From: Capillimicrobium parvum
GTDB lineage: Bacteria > Actinomycetota > Thermoleophilia > Solirubrobacterales > Solirubrobacteraceae
Direction of reading: 5' to 3'
DNA: 64,000 nucleotides
Assembly: GCF_021172045.1 (NCBI RefSeq)
Contig: NZ_CP087164.1
Span: 5,022,001 to 5,086,000 of the forward strand
Position 1 is the stretch's first letter; the number at the start of each line of letters is the position of its first letter. A program made the translations under genes and the position numbers. Below, one piece after another: positions 8,340 to 17,481 of the stretch. Below the pieces are notes generated by a model. That model was not told the DNA's origin. It did no database searches and worked only from the letters and a program-made list of their open reading frames with translations.

Positions 8340-11300
8340 ATGAGTGTGCCGTGGCGGGGGACAGTGCTGCGTCGGTCCCGGTGGGGGCGTGCTCCTGCCC
8401 GTCTCGCGCTGCTCGCGACGCTCCTCGCGGCCCTCGCCGTGCCGGCCTCGGCACCGGCCGCGACCGGCGGCAAGATCACCGGCCGCGTGACCGACGGCAA
8501 CGGCGGCGGACTCGCGCTCGGCGCCGCCTACGCGTACCGCGCCGGCGCCACGCAGCCTGCCGCCTCCGCCTGGATCGTGCTCGGCGGCTACACGTTGTCG
8601 GTGCCCGACGACGGCGACTACAAGGTCTACTTCGTCGACCAGCTCGACAGCTCGACGGTCGCCGAGTTCTACGACGACAAGCCGTCGCTCGCGCAGGCCG
8701 ATCCCGTCACGGTCCGCGGCGGCGCGACCGTCTCGCGCGTCGACGCCGCGCTCGTCACCGGCGGACGGATCAGCGGCCGCGTGCGCACCACGAGCGGGAT
8801 CGCGATCGGCGGCGCGACCGTCGCCGCATACGACGCGCAGACCGGCGGGTTCCGGACCTCCACGACGACCGCATCCAACGGCACCTACACCCTGCCGGCC
8901 GTCGCGGGCGGCGCGTACAAGCTCTACGTCGTCGGGCCGTCCGGCGGCGGCTACATCAGCGAGTACTACGACGACGAGGCCAGCCTCGCGGCCGCCGATC
9001 CCGTGACGGTCACCGCGGGACGGACGACGACCGTGCGCGACACGCTCCTCGCGAAGGGCGGCACCGTCTCCGGCCGCGTGACGGACGCCGGGGGCAGCGG
9101 CGTGGATCGCGTCACCGTCTTCGCCTACCGGGCGAACACCGGGGAGGGCGCGGGCGGCACGTACACGGCGCCTGACGGCACGTACCAGCTCGACCTCGAG
9201 GCCGGCGCCTACAAGCTCATCTTCGCGCCGCCCGACGGCAGCAGCCTCCTCCGGGAGTACTACGACGACAAGCCGACCCGCGACGCCGCCGATCCCATCA
9301 CCGTCGACGCGGGCCGCGCGGTGACCGGCGTCAACGCGTCGCTCGCCGGGGCCGGCCAGATCGGCGGCAAGGTGACGGACACGGCGAAGACCGGCATCGC
9401 GGGCGCCACCGTCACCGCCTACTCGCTCGACGGACAGACCGCGGGCAGCACGACGACCGGCACCGGCGGCGCCTACACGCTCGCGGGCCTGCGCGCCGGC
9501 TCCTACAAGGTCGGCTTCAGCGGCCCGCCCAACGGCCCCTACGTCCCCGAGTTCCACAGCGACCGGGCCACCCTGGGATCGGCGAACGCCGTCACGGTGA
9601 CGGCCGGCAGGACCACCGCGATCAGCGCGGACCTCGCGAAGTACGCCGCGTTCACCGGCAAGGTCACCGCCAAGAGTGGCGGCAAGGCGATCTCCGGCGC
9701 GGTCGTCAGCGCCTTCTCGTCCTCGGGCGACCTCGCCGGCACCGCCACGTCGAACAGCACCGGCATGTACACGCTGGACCGCCTGGCGCCCGGGACGTAC
9801 AAACTGCGCTTCGCGGGGCCCGACGGCAGCACCTTCTTCCCCGAGTACTACCACGACACGACGACCCTGGCCGCCGCGCTCGCGCTCACGCTCACGTCCG
9901 GCAGGTCGCTGACGATCTCCGAAGCGCTGGACGCCCCTCCGCCGCCCGGCCAGATCAGCGGCTACGTCCGCGGCGACAGCGGAGCCCGCGCGGCCGGCGT
10001 GACCGTCACCGCCTACACCACGGCCGGCGCGACCGCGGGCACCGCGACGAGCGCCGCCGACGGCACCTATCGGATCGACGGACTGGCCGCCGGGTCCTAC
10101 AAGGTGGGCTTCGCGCCCGCGGCGAGCTCGCGCTTCCTGCCCGAGTACTACCGCGACCGCACGACGCTCGCCTTCGCCGACGCGGTGAAGGTGACGGCCG
10201 GCAAGGCGACGTCGGTCACCGGGTCGCTCCCCGAGCGCGGCGCGTTCACCGGCAAGGTCACGGCGAAGAGCGGCGGCAAGGCGATCGCGGGCGCCATCGT
10301 CACCGCCTTCACGCCGTCCGGCGACGTCGCCGGCAGCGCGACGGCGAACAGCAGCGGCGTCTACACGGTCGACGGGCTCGCCCCGGGCTCCTACAAGCTG
10401 CGCTTCGCCGGACCGGCGGCGAGCACCTTCGTCGCCGAGTACTACCACGACCGGGCCACCCTGGCGACCGCGCTGACGCTGAGCATCTCCTCCGGGCGCA
10501 CGTCGACGATCTCCGAGGCGCTCGACGCCCCGCCCCCGCCCGGCCGCCTGAGCGGCTACGTCCGCTCAGACACCGGCGAACGGCTCGCGGGCGCCACCGT
10601 GACGGCGTACTCGGCGACCGGGGAGTCCGCCGGCACCGCCACGACCGCCGCCGACGGCACGTACGCGATCGACGGCCTGCCCGCCGGCCCCTACAAGGTG
10701 TCCTTCGCGGGCCCGGCCGGCTCGCGCTACGTCAGCGAGTTCTTCCGCGAGCGCTCGAGCGTCGTCGAGGCCGACGCCGTGACGGTGACCGCCGGTCGCA
10801 CGACGGCGCTCAACGGCTCGCTCCACGCCCCGCCCGCCCCCGCGCAGGTGACCGGGCACGTGACCGACGGGTCGGGACGCGCGATCGGCGGCGTCACGGT
10901 GACCGTGTACGGGGTCTCCGAGACGGCCGTGGCGACCGCGACGACCGGCGCCGGTGGCGCCTATACGGTCGACGGCCTCGACTCGGGCACCTACCGGATC
11001 GGTTTCGCGGCGCCCGAGGGCAGCCGCTACATCAGCGAGTTCTACTCCGACCGCGACACGCTGCCGCGCGCCCGTCCCGTGGCGGTGAAGCTCGGCAAAG
11101 TCGTCACCATCGACGCGGCCCTCGCCGAGCGCGCACCCGCGGGCGCGATCAGCGGCCAGGTGTCCGACAGCGCCCGCAACCGGATCGCGGGCGTCACCGT
11201 CACCGCATATGACGCCACCGGCGCCGCGGCCGGTTCGGGCGTCACCGGGGCGGACGGCACGTACACGATCGAGGGGCTGCCCGCGGGCGACTACCGCCTC

Positions 11301-11576
11301 GGCTTCGCCGTGCCGGGGACGAGCGACTACGTCGGCACGTTCTGGCGCGACGCGCCGAACCTCGCCACCGCCGGCGCCGTGAGCGTCCGCGACGGCAGGA
11401 CGTCGACGTCGGTCAACGCCAAGCTGCTGACCGTCGCGCAGGCCGAGCGCCTGGCCGCCTCGGCCCAGGACGAGGCGCGCGCCCAGGCCGCGCCCGTCGT
11501 GCAGACGCACGACCCGTCGCCGGTCACGGGCGCGACCCCGCCGCCCGCCGACGCGGGCACGAGCCGCACCCCGTAG
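8340..11576 (+). CDS. Secreted protein, ten carboxypeptidase-like repeats
   Basis: A 1078-residue exported protein. A signal peptide (Arg-rich start, LALLATLLAALAVPASA, cleavage near residue 40) is followed by ten tandem beta-sandwich repeats of about 95-105 residues. Each has the pattern ISGxVTDxxGxxIAGVTVTAY...DGTYxxxGLAAGxYKVxFAxP...YxxEYYxDxxTL...VTVTAG, i.e. carboxypeptidase regulatory-like/SpaA-type domains. Repeats 5+6 and 7+8 are a recent two-domain duplication. The C-terminus is Ala/Pro-rich without LPxTG or a membrane anchor. Probably a secreted or wall-associated structural or adhesive protein; no catalytic domain is seen. Confidence 0.85.
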   Translation: MSVPWRGTVLRRSRWGRAPARLALLATLLAALAVPASAPAATGGKITGRVTDGNGGGLALGAAYAYRAGATQPAASAWIVLGGYTLSVPDDGDYKVYFVDQLDSSTVAEFYDDKPSLAQADPVTVRGGATVSRVDAALVTGGRISGRVRTTSGIAIGGATVAAYDAQTGGFRTSTTTASNGTYTLPAVAGGAYKLYVVGPSGGGYISEYYDDEASLAAADPVTVTAGRTTTVRDTLLAKGGTVSGRVTDAGGSGVDRVTVFAYRANTGEGAGGTYTAPDGTYQLDLEAGAYKLIFAPPDGSSLLREYYDDKPTRDAADPITVDAGRAVTGVNASLAGAGQIGGKVTDTAKTGIAGATVTAYSLDGQTAGSTTTGTGGAYTLAGLRAGSYKVGFSGPPNGPYVPEFHSDRATLGSANAVTVTAGRTTAISADLAKYAAFTGKVTAKSGGKAISGAVVSAFSSSGDLAGTATSNSTGMYTLDRLAPGTYKLRFAGPDGSTFFPEYYHDTTTLAAALALTLTSGRSLTISEALDAPPPPGQISGYVRGDSGARAAGVTVTAYTTAGATAGTATSAADGTYRIDGLAAGSYKVGFAPAASSRFLPEYYRDRTTLAFADAVKVTAGKATSVTGSLPERGAFTGKVTAKSGGKAIAGAIVTAFTPSGDVAGSATANSSGVYTVDGLAPGSYKLRFAGPAASTFVAEYYHDRATLATALTLSISSGRTSTISEALDAPPPPGRLSGYVRSDTGERLAGATVTAYSATGESAGTATTAADGTYAIDGLPAGPYKVSFAGPAGSRYVSEFFRERSSVVEADAVTVTAGRTTALNGSLHAPPAPAQVTGHVTDGSGRAIGGVTVTVYGVSETAVATATTGAGGAYTVDGLDSGTYRIGFAAPEGSRYISEFYSDRDTLPRARPVAVKLGKVVTIDAALAERAPAGAISGQVSDSARNRIAGVTVTAYDATGAAAGSGVTGADGTYTIEGLPAGDYRLGFAVPGTSDYVGTFWRDAPNLATAGAVSVRDGRTSTSVNAKLLTVAQAERLAASAQDEARAQAAPVVQTHDPSPVTGATPPPADAGTSRTP
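9651..10838 (+). repeat. 594-bp direct super-repeat (two copies)
   Basis: Two in-frame copies of a 594-bp unit (198 codons, two domains each), starting at the TTCACCGGCAAGGTCAC blocks at 9651 and 10245. A second landmark, the codons for SEALDAPPPPG, also recurs exactly 594 bases apart. The copies have diverged mostly at third positions, so this is an older intragenic duplication under selection. Confidence 0.75.
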
Positions 11577-11604
11577 CTGCAGGAGCTCCGTCCCGATCAG
11601 CCGC

Positions 11605-11646
11605 CGGCAAGCGGGTCGGCGGGTCGCGGCAAGCGTTCGGCAAGTG
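11605..11646 (+). promoter_or_regulatory. Phased CGGCAAG direct repeats upstream of RTX gene
   Basis: CGGCAAGCG occurs at 11605 and 11627 and CGGCAAGTG at 11638, spacings of 22 and 11 bases, with a weaker CGGCGGGTC at 11617. Helically phased direct repeats 56-97 bases before the start codon look like tandem activator sites (OmpR/PhoB-type proteins bind repeats with about 11-base period). No regulator is identified. Confidence 0.35.
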
Positions 11647-11701
11647 GCCGCCGCCAAGCTCGCGGCCGCTTCCCGAACACGCTCCTTCAGAGGTCCTCCC
11701 C

Positions 11702-14700
11702 ATGCTCTGTCGCGGTCCAGCCCGACGCGTCCTGCCGGCTCTGCTGGCGGCGCCGGCCCTCCTCATCGCCGTACCCGCCGTCGCCGACGCGGCCAGCGTC
11801 TCGCGCAATTCCAACATCGTCGCGTTCACGGCATCCGCCGGTGAGGCGAACAACGTCGCGGTGCGGGTCTCCGGCACCGATCTCGTCGTCACCGACTCCG
11901 GCGTCGCCGCCCTCACGGACGGCGACGGCGCCGGCGGCTGCAGCGTCAGCGGGCGCATCGCCCGCTGTGCGCTCGCCGGCCTGAGCAGCGTCCGCGTCTA
12001 CACGAAGGACGGCAACGACATCGCGACCGCCTCGGGCGCCCAGCGGGTCTCGCTCAGCGGCGGCGACGGCAACGACCAGCTCACGGGCGGCGACGGCGCC
12101 GACACGATCCTCGGCGAGGCCGGCAACGACCTGCTCGCCGGCGGCGGCGGGCCCGACACGCTGAAGGGCGGCGACGGCACCGACCGCGCCCGCTACGGCT
12201 CGAGCACCGAGAACGAGGTCGTCTCGCTCGACGGCCAGGCCAACGACGGCTCGGCCGACGACGGGCGAGAGGGCGCGCGCGACAACGTCGGCACCGACGT
12301 GGAGAACCTCAGCGGCGGCCAGGGCGACGACACGCTCACCGGCGACGCCGGCATCAACGAGCTGCTCGGCGGCCCCGGCCACGACACGCTGGACGGTGCG
12401 GGCGGCAACGACGTCGTGACCGGCGACGCCGGCGACGACACGCTCATCGGCGGCGCGGGGGCCGACCGCAACGTCGGCGGCGCCGGCACGGACGTGGCCA
12501 GCTACGCCGGCTCGACGGAGGCCAAGACCATCGACCTGCGGGTCACCGGCGCCAAGCACGGCTCGGCCGAGGACGGTCCCGCGGACGCGCGCGACACGAT
12601 CAATGCGGACGTCGAGGGCGCCGTCGGCGGCTCGGCGAACGACAAGCTGATCGGCACCGGCGCCGCGAACGTCCTCGACGGCGGGCCGGGCAACGACACC
12701 CTCAACGGGGCGGCGGGCGACGACACCCTGCGCGGCGGTCCGGGCACCGACGAGCTGAACGGCGGCCTCGACGGCGACGCGATCGAGGGCGGCGACGGCA
12801 GCGACCTCGTCACGTACGAGGGCAGCAAGGAGGCGGAGTCGGTGACGCCCGGCGAGGGGTCGCACGACGACGGCTCCGCCGACGACGGTCCCGACGGCGA
12901 CCGCGACGACGTCGCCGGCGACGTCGAGCGCATCGCCGGCGGCACGAAGAACGACTGGCTCATCGGCACCGACGCCGCGAACACGATCTCCGGCGGCGAC
13001 GGCGACGACTTCATCTACGGCGGCCGGGGCGCCGACGTCATGCGGGGAGGCGCCGGCTCCGACACGGTCACCTACGGAGGCAGCCAGGAGAGCAAGACCA
13101 TCACGCTCGACGGCGTCGCCAACGACGGGTCGGCCGAGGACGGCGGGGCCAAGGACAGCATCGGCGCCGACGTCGAGAACGCCACCGGCGCCAGCGGCGA
13201 CGACTCGATCACCGGCAACGACGGCCAGAACCAGCTGTTCGGCGGCCCCGGCGGCGACGTCATCACCGGCCGCGGCGGCAACGACATCGAGCTCGGCGGC
13301 GAAGGGCGCGACGTCTTCTTCCAGGACGCCGCGTCCAACGGCAGCGACATGATCAACGGCCAGGGCGGCGCGGAGGACCTCGCCTACTACATCTCGCGCA
13401 CGGACCCGGTCGTCATCGACCTCGCCGGCGGCTCGCGCAGCGGCACCGACGCCAACGGCGACGGCATCGGCGACGAGGCCGACATGATCATGGGCGTCGA
13501 GGTCGGCTACGGCGGCTCGGGCAACGACCGGCTCAAGGGCGACGACGGCCCGAACACGTTCTTCGGCGCCGGCGGCGACGACCTCCTCGTCGGCTACGGC
13601 GGCGACGACCGTCTGGTCGGCAACGAGGGCGACGACCAGATCCAGGCCGGCGACGGCAACGACACCGTCGACGGCGGCTACGGCGCCGACCTGCTGTTCG
13701 GCAGCCGCGGCGACGACGACTTCCCCGTCACGTCGTGCGGCGTCCTCTGCGGGTCCTACGACGACAGGAACGACGTGATCGACGGCGAGGAGGGCGCCGA
13801 CCGGCTCGACTACCAGTACCGCGTCGTGGGCGTGCGCGTCGACGTGGGCTCGCAGGACAACGGCGAGGACGCCGACTTCAACGGCGACCCCGAGGAGGAC
13901 GACAAGATCGCGAGCATCGAGAAGGTGCTCGGCACGAACCAGCGCGACTGGATCCGCGGCACGGACGGCGCCGACGAGCTCGACGGCCGTGGCGGCGACG
14001 ACGTGATCGACGGGGCGGCCGGCAACGACGCCGTGCGCGGCGGCGAAGGCAACGACTCCGTCGACGGCGGCGCGGGGGCCGACGCGCAGCGCGGCGACGC
14101 CGGGGACGACAACCTGTTCCAGGGCTTCGCGCCCGACGAGGGCGACGACATCGCCGGCGGCGACGGCGACGACACGGCCGACTACAGCGGCCGGGGGTCG
14201 AGGATCGCCGTCTACCTCAACGGCCTCGCCGACGACGGCTCGGTCGGCGAGCTCGACGACGTCCACATCGACGTCGAGCGGTTGAAGGGCGGCACCGGCG
14301 ACGACCTCCTCGTCGGCGATGGCAACCCGCAGCGCATGTGGGGCAGCGCCGGGATCGACCAGATGCTCGGCGAGGGCGGCGCCGACGAGCTGCACGGCGG
14401 GGCCGGCGACGACCAGCTCAACGGCGGCGACGGCAACGACCGCCTCGACGGCGACGACGACGACGACCGGCTGTCGGGCGACGCCGGCAACGACGAGCTG
14501 CACGGCGGCAACCACCAGGACGACCTCGACGGCGGCATGGGCGACGACGCCATGTACGGCGAGCTCGGCGACGACTGGTTCGAGGGCGGGACGGTGGCCA
14601 ACGGCGCCGACCTGATCTCGTGCGGCACGGGCGGCGACTCGCCGGAGACGCACCCCTGGTACGACACCGTCGCCTACTTCAGCGCCAGCATCACCAACGG

Positions 14701-15049
14701 GCGCACGCAGCCGCTGTACATCAACCCGGACGGGATCGCCAACGACGGCCAGGACGCCGACTTCGACAAGGTCGGCGAGGAGGGCGACAACGTCATGCCC
14801 GACTGCGAGCAGATCTGGGGCGGCAAGGCCAACGACTACTTCGAGGGCACGACCGGCCAGGATCGCTTCATCGGCATGGAGGGCAACGACGGGTTCCGCT
14901 CCAACGGCGGCCTCGACTACCTCGAGGGCCGCGACGGCGACGACGTGTTCCTCGCCAAGGACGGCCAGGAGCAGTGGCTGAGCGGCGGCCCGGGGACGGA
15001 CGTCGCCCAGTACGACGCGGGCGTCGACAAGCTCATCGACGTCCCGTAG
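11702..15049 (+). CDS. Secreted RTX-type calcium-binding protein
   Basis: A 1115-residue exported protein with a signal peptide (residues 1 to about 30, LPALLAAPALLIAVPAVADA) followed by many haemolysin-type nonapeptides (GGxGxDxLx), such as GGDGNDQLTGGDGADTI near residue 120. Blocks of RTX repeats alternate with spacers of the form DGxANDGSADDG...RDNVGxDVE, forming a modular beta-roll array. The protein is extremely acidic and probably folds on binding extracellular Ca2+. No catalytic domain and no C-terminal type I secretion signal were recognised; with a Sec signal it is probably a surface or matrix protein. A weak AGAGG lies about 10 bases before the ATG. Confidence 0.88.
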   Translation: MLCRGPARRVLPALLAAPALLIAVPAVADAASVSRNSNIVAFTASAGEANNVAVRVSGTDLVVTDSGVAALTDGDGAGGCSVSGRIARCALAGLSSVRVYTKDGNDIATASGAQRVSLSGGDGNDQLTGGDGADTILGEAGNDLLAGGGGPDTLKGGDGTDRARYGSSTENEVVSLDGQANDGSADDGREGARDNVGTDVENLSGGQGDDTLTGDAGINELLGGPGHDTLDGAGGNDVVTGDAGDDTLIGGAGADRNVGGAGTDVASYAGSTEAKTIDLRVTGAKHGSAEDGPADARDTINADVEGAVGGSANDKLIGTGAANVLDGGPGNDTLNGAAGDDTLRGGPGTDELNGGLDGDAIEGGDGSDLVTYEGSKEAESVTPGEGSHDDGSADDGPDGDRDDVAGDVERIAGGTKNDWLIGTDAANTISGGDGDDFIYGGRGADVMRGGAGSDTVTYGGSQESKTITLDGVANDGSAEDGGAKDSIGADVENATGASGDDSITGNDGQNQLFGGPGGDVITGRGGNDIELGGEGRDVFFQDAASNGSDMINGQGGAEDLAYYISRTDPVVIDLAGGSRSGTDANGDGIGDEADMIMGVEVGYGGSGNDRLKGDDGPNTFFGAGGDDLLVGYGGDDRLVGNEGDDQIQAGDGNDTVDGGYGADLLFGSRGDDDFPVTSCGVLCGSYDDRNDVIDGEEGADRLDYQYRVVGVRVDVGSQDNGEDADFNGDPEEDDKIASIEKVLGTNQRDWIRGTDGADELDGRGGDDVIDGAAGNDAVRGGEGNDSVDGGAGADAQRGDAGDDNLFQGFAPDEGDDIAGGDGDDTADYSGRGSRIAVYLNGLADDGSVGELDDVHIDVERLKGGTGDDLLVGDGNPQRMWGSAGIDQMLGEGGADELHGGAGDDQLNGGDGNDRLDGDDDDDRLSGDAGNDELHGGNHQDDLDGGMGDDAMYGELGDDWFEGGTVANGADLISCGTGGDSPETHPWYDTVAYFSASITNGRTQPLYINPDGIANDGQDADFDKVGEEGDNVMPDCEQIWGGKANDYFEGTTGQDRFIGMEGNDGFRSNGGLDYLEGRDGDDVFLAKDGQEQWLSGGPGTDVAQYDAGVDKLIDVP

Positions 15050-15075
15050 GAGGCGTCAGCCCGGCATCGGGCCGA

Positions 15076-15101
15076 GCCGGCGGGCCAGTGCGCCCGCCGG
15101 C
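15076..15101. terminator. Bidirectional stem-loop terminator
   Basis: Perfect 10-bp stem GCCGGCGGGC / GCCCGCCGGC with a 6-base loop (CAGTGC), placed in the 68-base gap between the convergent stops of the RTX gene and the SDR gene. There is no T tract, as is common for high-GC actinobacterial terminators. Confidence 0.6.
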
Positions 15102-15117
15102 ATCGCCTCGCGCGCGC

Positions 15118-15867
15118 TCAGCCGCGCCCGATGAACGGCATCGTCGTCGCCATGACCGTGAGGAACTCGACGTTGGCGTCGAGCGGCAGCCCGGCCATGT
15201 AGAGCACGCCGTCGACGGCGTGACGCAGGTCCATCGTCGGCTCGCGCCTGACCGACAGGTCGGCCTGCAGCGCCCCGCCGGGGAAGTTCTTCGTCATCTC
15301 GGTCGCCGCGTTGCCGATGTCGATCTGGCCGCAGGCGACGTTGACGGCGCGCCCGTCGAGCGAGATGGATCGGGTCAGTCCGGTGATGGCGTGCTTCGTC
15401 GTCGTGTAGGCGGCGGCGTGCGGCCGGCCCACCTGGGCGGAGATCGATCCGTTGTTGATGATGCGCCCACCCTGCGGCCGTTGGTCGCGCATGATGCGGA
15501 ACGCCGCGCGGGCGCAGAGGAAGCTGCCGTTGAGGTTGGCGTCGACGACGGCGCGCCAGCCCTCGTCGGTGATCTCGTCGAAGCGGACCTGGTCGCCGAA
15601 CGTCCCGGCGTTGTTGAAGAGCAGGTCGAGCCGGCCCCAGGCGTCGCTGACGGCGGCGAAGAGCGCTTCCACCTGGGCGGGGTCCCCGACGTCGGCGGGC
15701 ACGACGAGCGCGCGGTCGCCGGCGCCCCCGGCCGTCTCGTTCAACGGCTGCTCGCGACGGCCGGCGAGCGCGACCCGGTAGCCCCGGTCCAGCAGGGCCA
15801 GGGCCACCGCCCGGCCGATCCCGGAGCCGGCACCGGTGACGACCGCGGTCGGTCCTTGCTCGTTCAT
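15118..15867 (-). CDS. SDR family oxidoreductase
   Basis: A 249-residue classical short-chain dehydrogenase/reductase. The Rossmann motif is TGAGSGIG (11-18), NNAG is at 85-88, and the catalytic set is S141, Y154 and K158 (YTTTK). R37-R38 after the second strand (AGRREQ) suggests NADP(H) preference. It ends IGRG without an obvious membrane segment. The substrate is unknown. It faces the RTX gene across a shared terminator and is followed 33 bases upstream of its start by the end of a permease gene on the same strand. Confidence 0.9.
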   Translation of the reverse strand: MNEQGPTAVVTGAGSGIGRAVALALLDRGYRVALAGRREQPLNETAGGAGDRALVVPADVGDPAQVEALFAAVSDAWGRLDLLFNNAGTFGDQVRFDEITDEGWRAVVDANLNGSFLCARAAFRIMRDQRPQGGRIINNGSISAQVGRPHAAAYTTTKHAITGLTRSISLDGRAVNVACGQIDIGNAATEMTKNFPGGALQADLSVRREPTMDLRHAVDGVLYMAGLPLDANVEFLTVMATTMPFIGRG

Positions 15868-15900
15868 GGCCGCACATGCTGCCAGCGCGGGCGGCCGCGC

Positions 15901-17363
15901 TCACTCGTCGATACGCGCGGAGCCCATCCGCGCGTACGCCTGGGGCCGGTTGCGCTTCGCGTAGAGGGCGACGGCGACGCCGACCACGATCGTCACGATG
16001 TGCAGGTACGGCAGGTTGTTGATGACGTCCGACGTGCTGCCGGTCAGCGACGGGTAGTTCGCCAGCGCGAGGACCGTGGCGACGGCGAGCGCGACCGCAG
16101 CGGCCGCCGGCGCGAGCGTGTAGGCCAGGCGCCGCTCGCCGCGCCGCCAGAAGAACACGGCGACCGCGAGGGACGTGGTGGCCAGAAGCGCCATGAGGCC
16201 GACCGCGCCGAAGCCGGTCATGGCCGTCGACAGGTTCAGCAGCGGGTCCAGGCCGGCGATCGCGAAGCCGAACACGATGGCGGAGAGGATCGCCACCTGC
16301 AGCATTCCGGCGATGTACGGCGACTCGTAGCGCGGGTGCGTCCTGGCCAGCTGCCTGGGCAGGAAGCCGTCGCGCGAGAGCGCGAAGAAGTAGCCGCCGC
16401 GGCGTTGTGGAACGCGAGGACGGCCGCGAAGGCGCTCGTCACGATGAGGACGTTGACGACGTCGTTGGCGAACGACCCGAGGAACTGCTCGGTCTGGGCG
16501 AAGACGTAGCCGCCGGGGTCCTTCGCGGCGAGGTCGACGGCGCGGTCCATGCCCGGGCCGGCCAGCAGCGCCCAGGAGGTCAGCACGTAGAAGGCGCCGA
16601 CGACCGCGACGGCGGCGTAGGTCGCGCGCGGAACCGTGCGCTTGGGATCGGCCGCCTCCTCGGCGTAGATCGCGGTGCCCTCGAAGCCGAGGTAGGACGA
16701 GAACGCGTAGATGATCGCCACGCCGACGACGCCGCCGAAGACGTTGCCGGGGGCGAAGGACTGGAGGGAGAAGGCGGACGGGCCGTTGTCGATGAGGATC
16801 GCGACGTCCAGCACGAGGAGGATCACCACCTCGCAGGCGAGCGCGACGCCGAGCACGCGCGCGGTCAGCGTGATGCGGCGGTAGCCGAGGAACGCGACGA
16901 TGGCGATCGCGATCGCCGCCCAGACCTGCCAGCGCAGGTCGATGCCGAACAGCCGGTTCGCGGTGTCGGCGGCGAAGAAGGCGAGCCCACCGCACGTGGC
17001 CGCGGCGAGCGCGTTGTAGCAGACGGCCGCCACGTAGGCCGCGACCAGGCCGGTCGGCCGGCCGAGCCCGTGCACGATGTAGGCGTAGAACGCGCCGGCG
17101 TTGCGGACGTACGGGATCATCCGCACGTAGCCGACGGAGAACAGCGCGAGGACGAGCGCCGCGACGAGGAACATCCCCGGCGTCCCGACCCCGTTTCCGA
17201 GGAAGAACGCGATCGGCATGATCGCGACGACGACGGCCATCGGCGCGGCCGCGGCGACGACCATGAACCCGATGTGCCGGGCGTGGAGCGCGCCCCGCGC
17301 GAGGTGCGGCGGCGGACTGCCGGAACCCGGAGCGGGGTCCGTCCTGCGAACGGTCCGGCTCAT
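15901..17363 (-). pseudogene. APC-family amino acid permease, frameshifted
   Basis: Amino acid/polyamine/organocation permease of about 12 helices. The first frame runs from the ATG at 17363 (good GGAGG) through residues ending AFAAVLAFHNAA; the family-typical RYFFALSRDGFLPRQLARTHP then continues in another frame to the stop at 15901. Adding one C to restore GCGCGC near 16397-16402 would reconnect the frames into about 487 residues. Either a recent inactivating deletion or a sequencing error in a GC run. If intact it would import amino acids or amines. The rest of the sequence is well preserved, which favours a recent event or error. Confidence 0.8.
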
Positions 17364-17481
17364 GGTCTCCTCCCCAGGGGTTCTGGCCGGCGCGCCGGTG
17401 TGCGTCGCCGGGCGGTGCGCACGGTAGCGACGCCCCTATACAAATGCCAAGCCAGCGGTGCGGGTCGGGCACAATGGGCCC

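Noticed and set aside
8103-10448. Long minus-strand frame opposite the repeat protein
   Set aside because: Shadow of the plus-strand gene: Arg/Gly-rich low-complexity product, no family, caused by codon bias.
12000-14600. Regular DNA repeats in the RTX gene as a possible CRISPR or satellite array
   Set aside because: Periodicity follows nine-codon protein repeats with synonymous variation, not identical DNA repeats with unique spacers.
11687-14653. 988-residue minus-strand frame opposite the RTX gene
   Set aside because: Val/Ala-rich mirror of the GGxGxD repeats with no domain; the plus frame has a signal peptide and RTX motifs.
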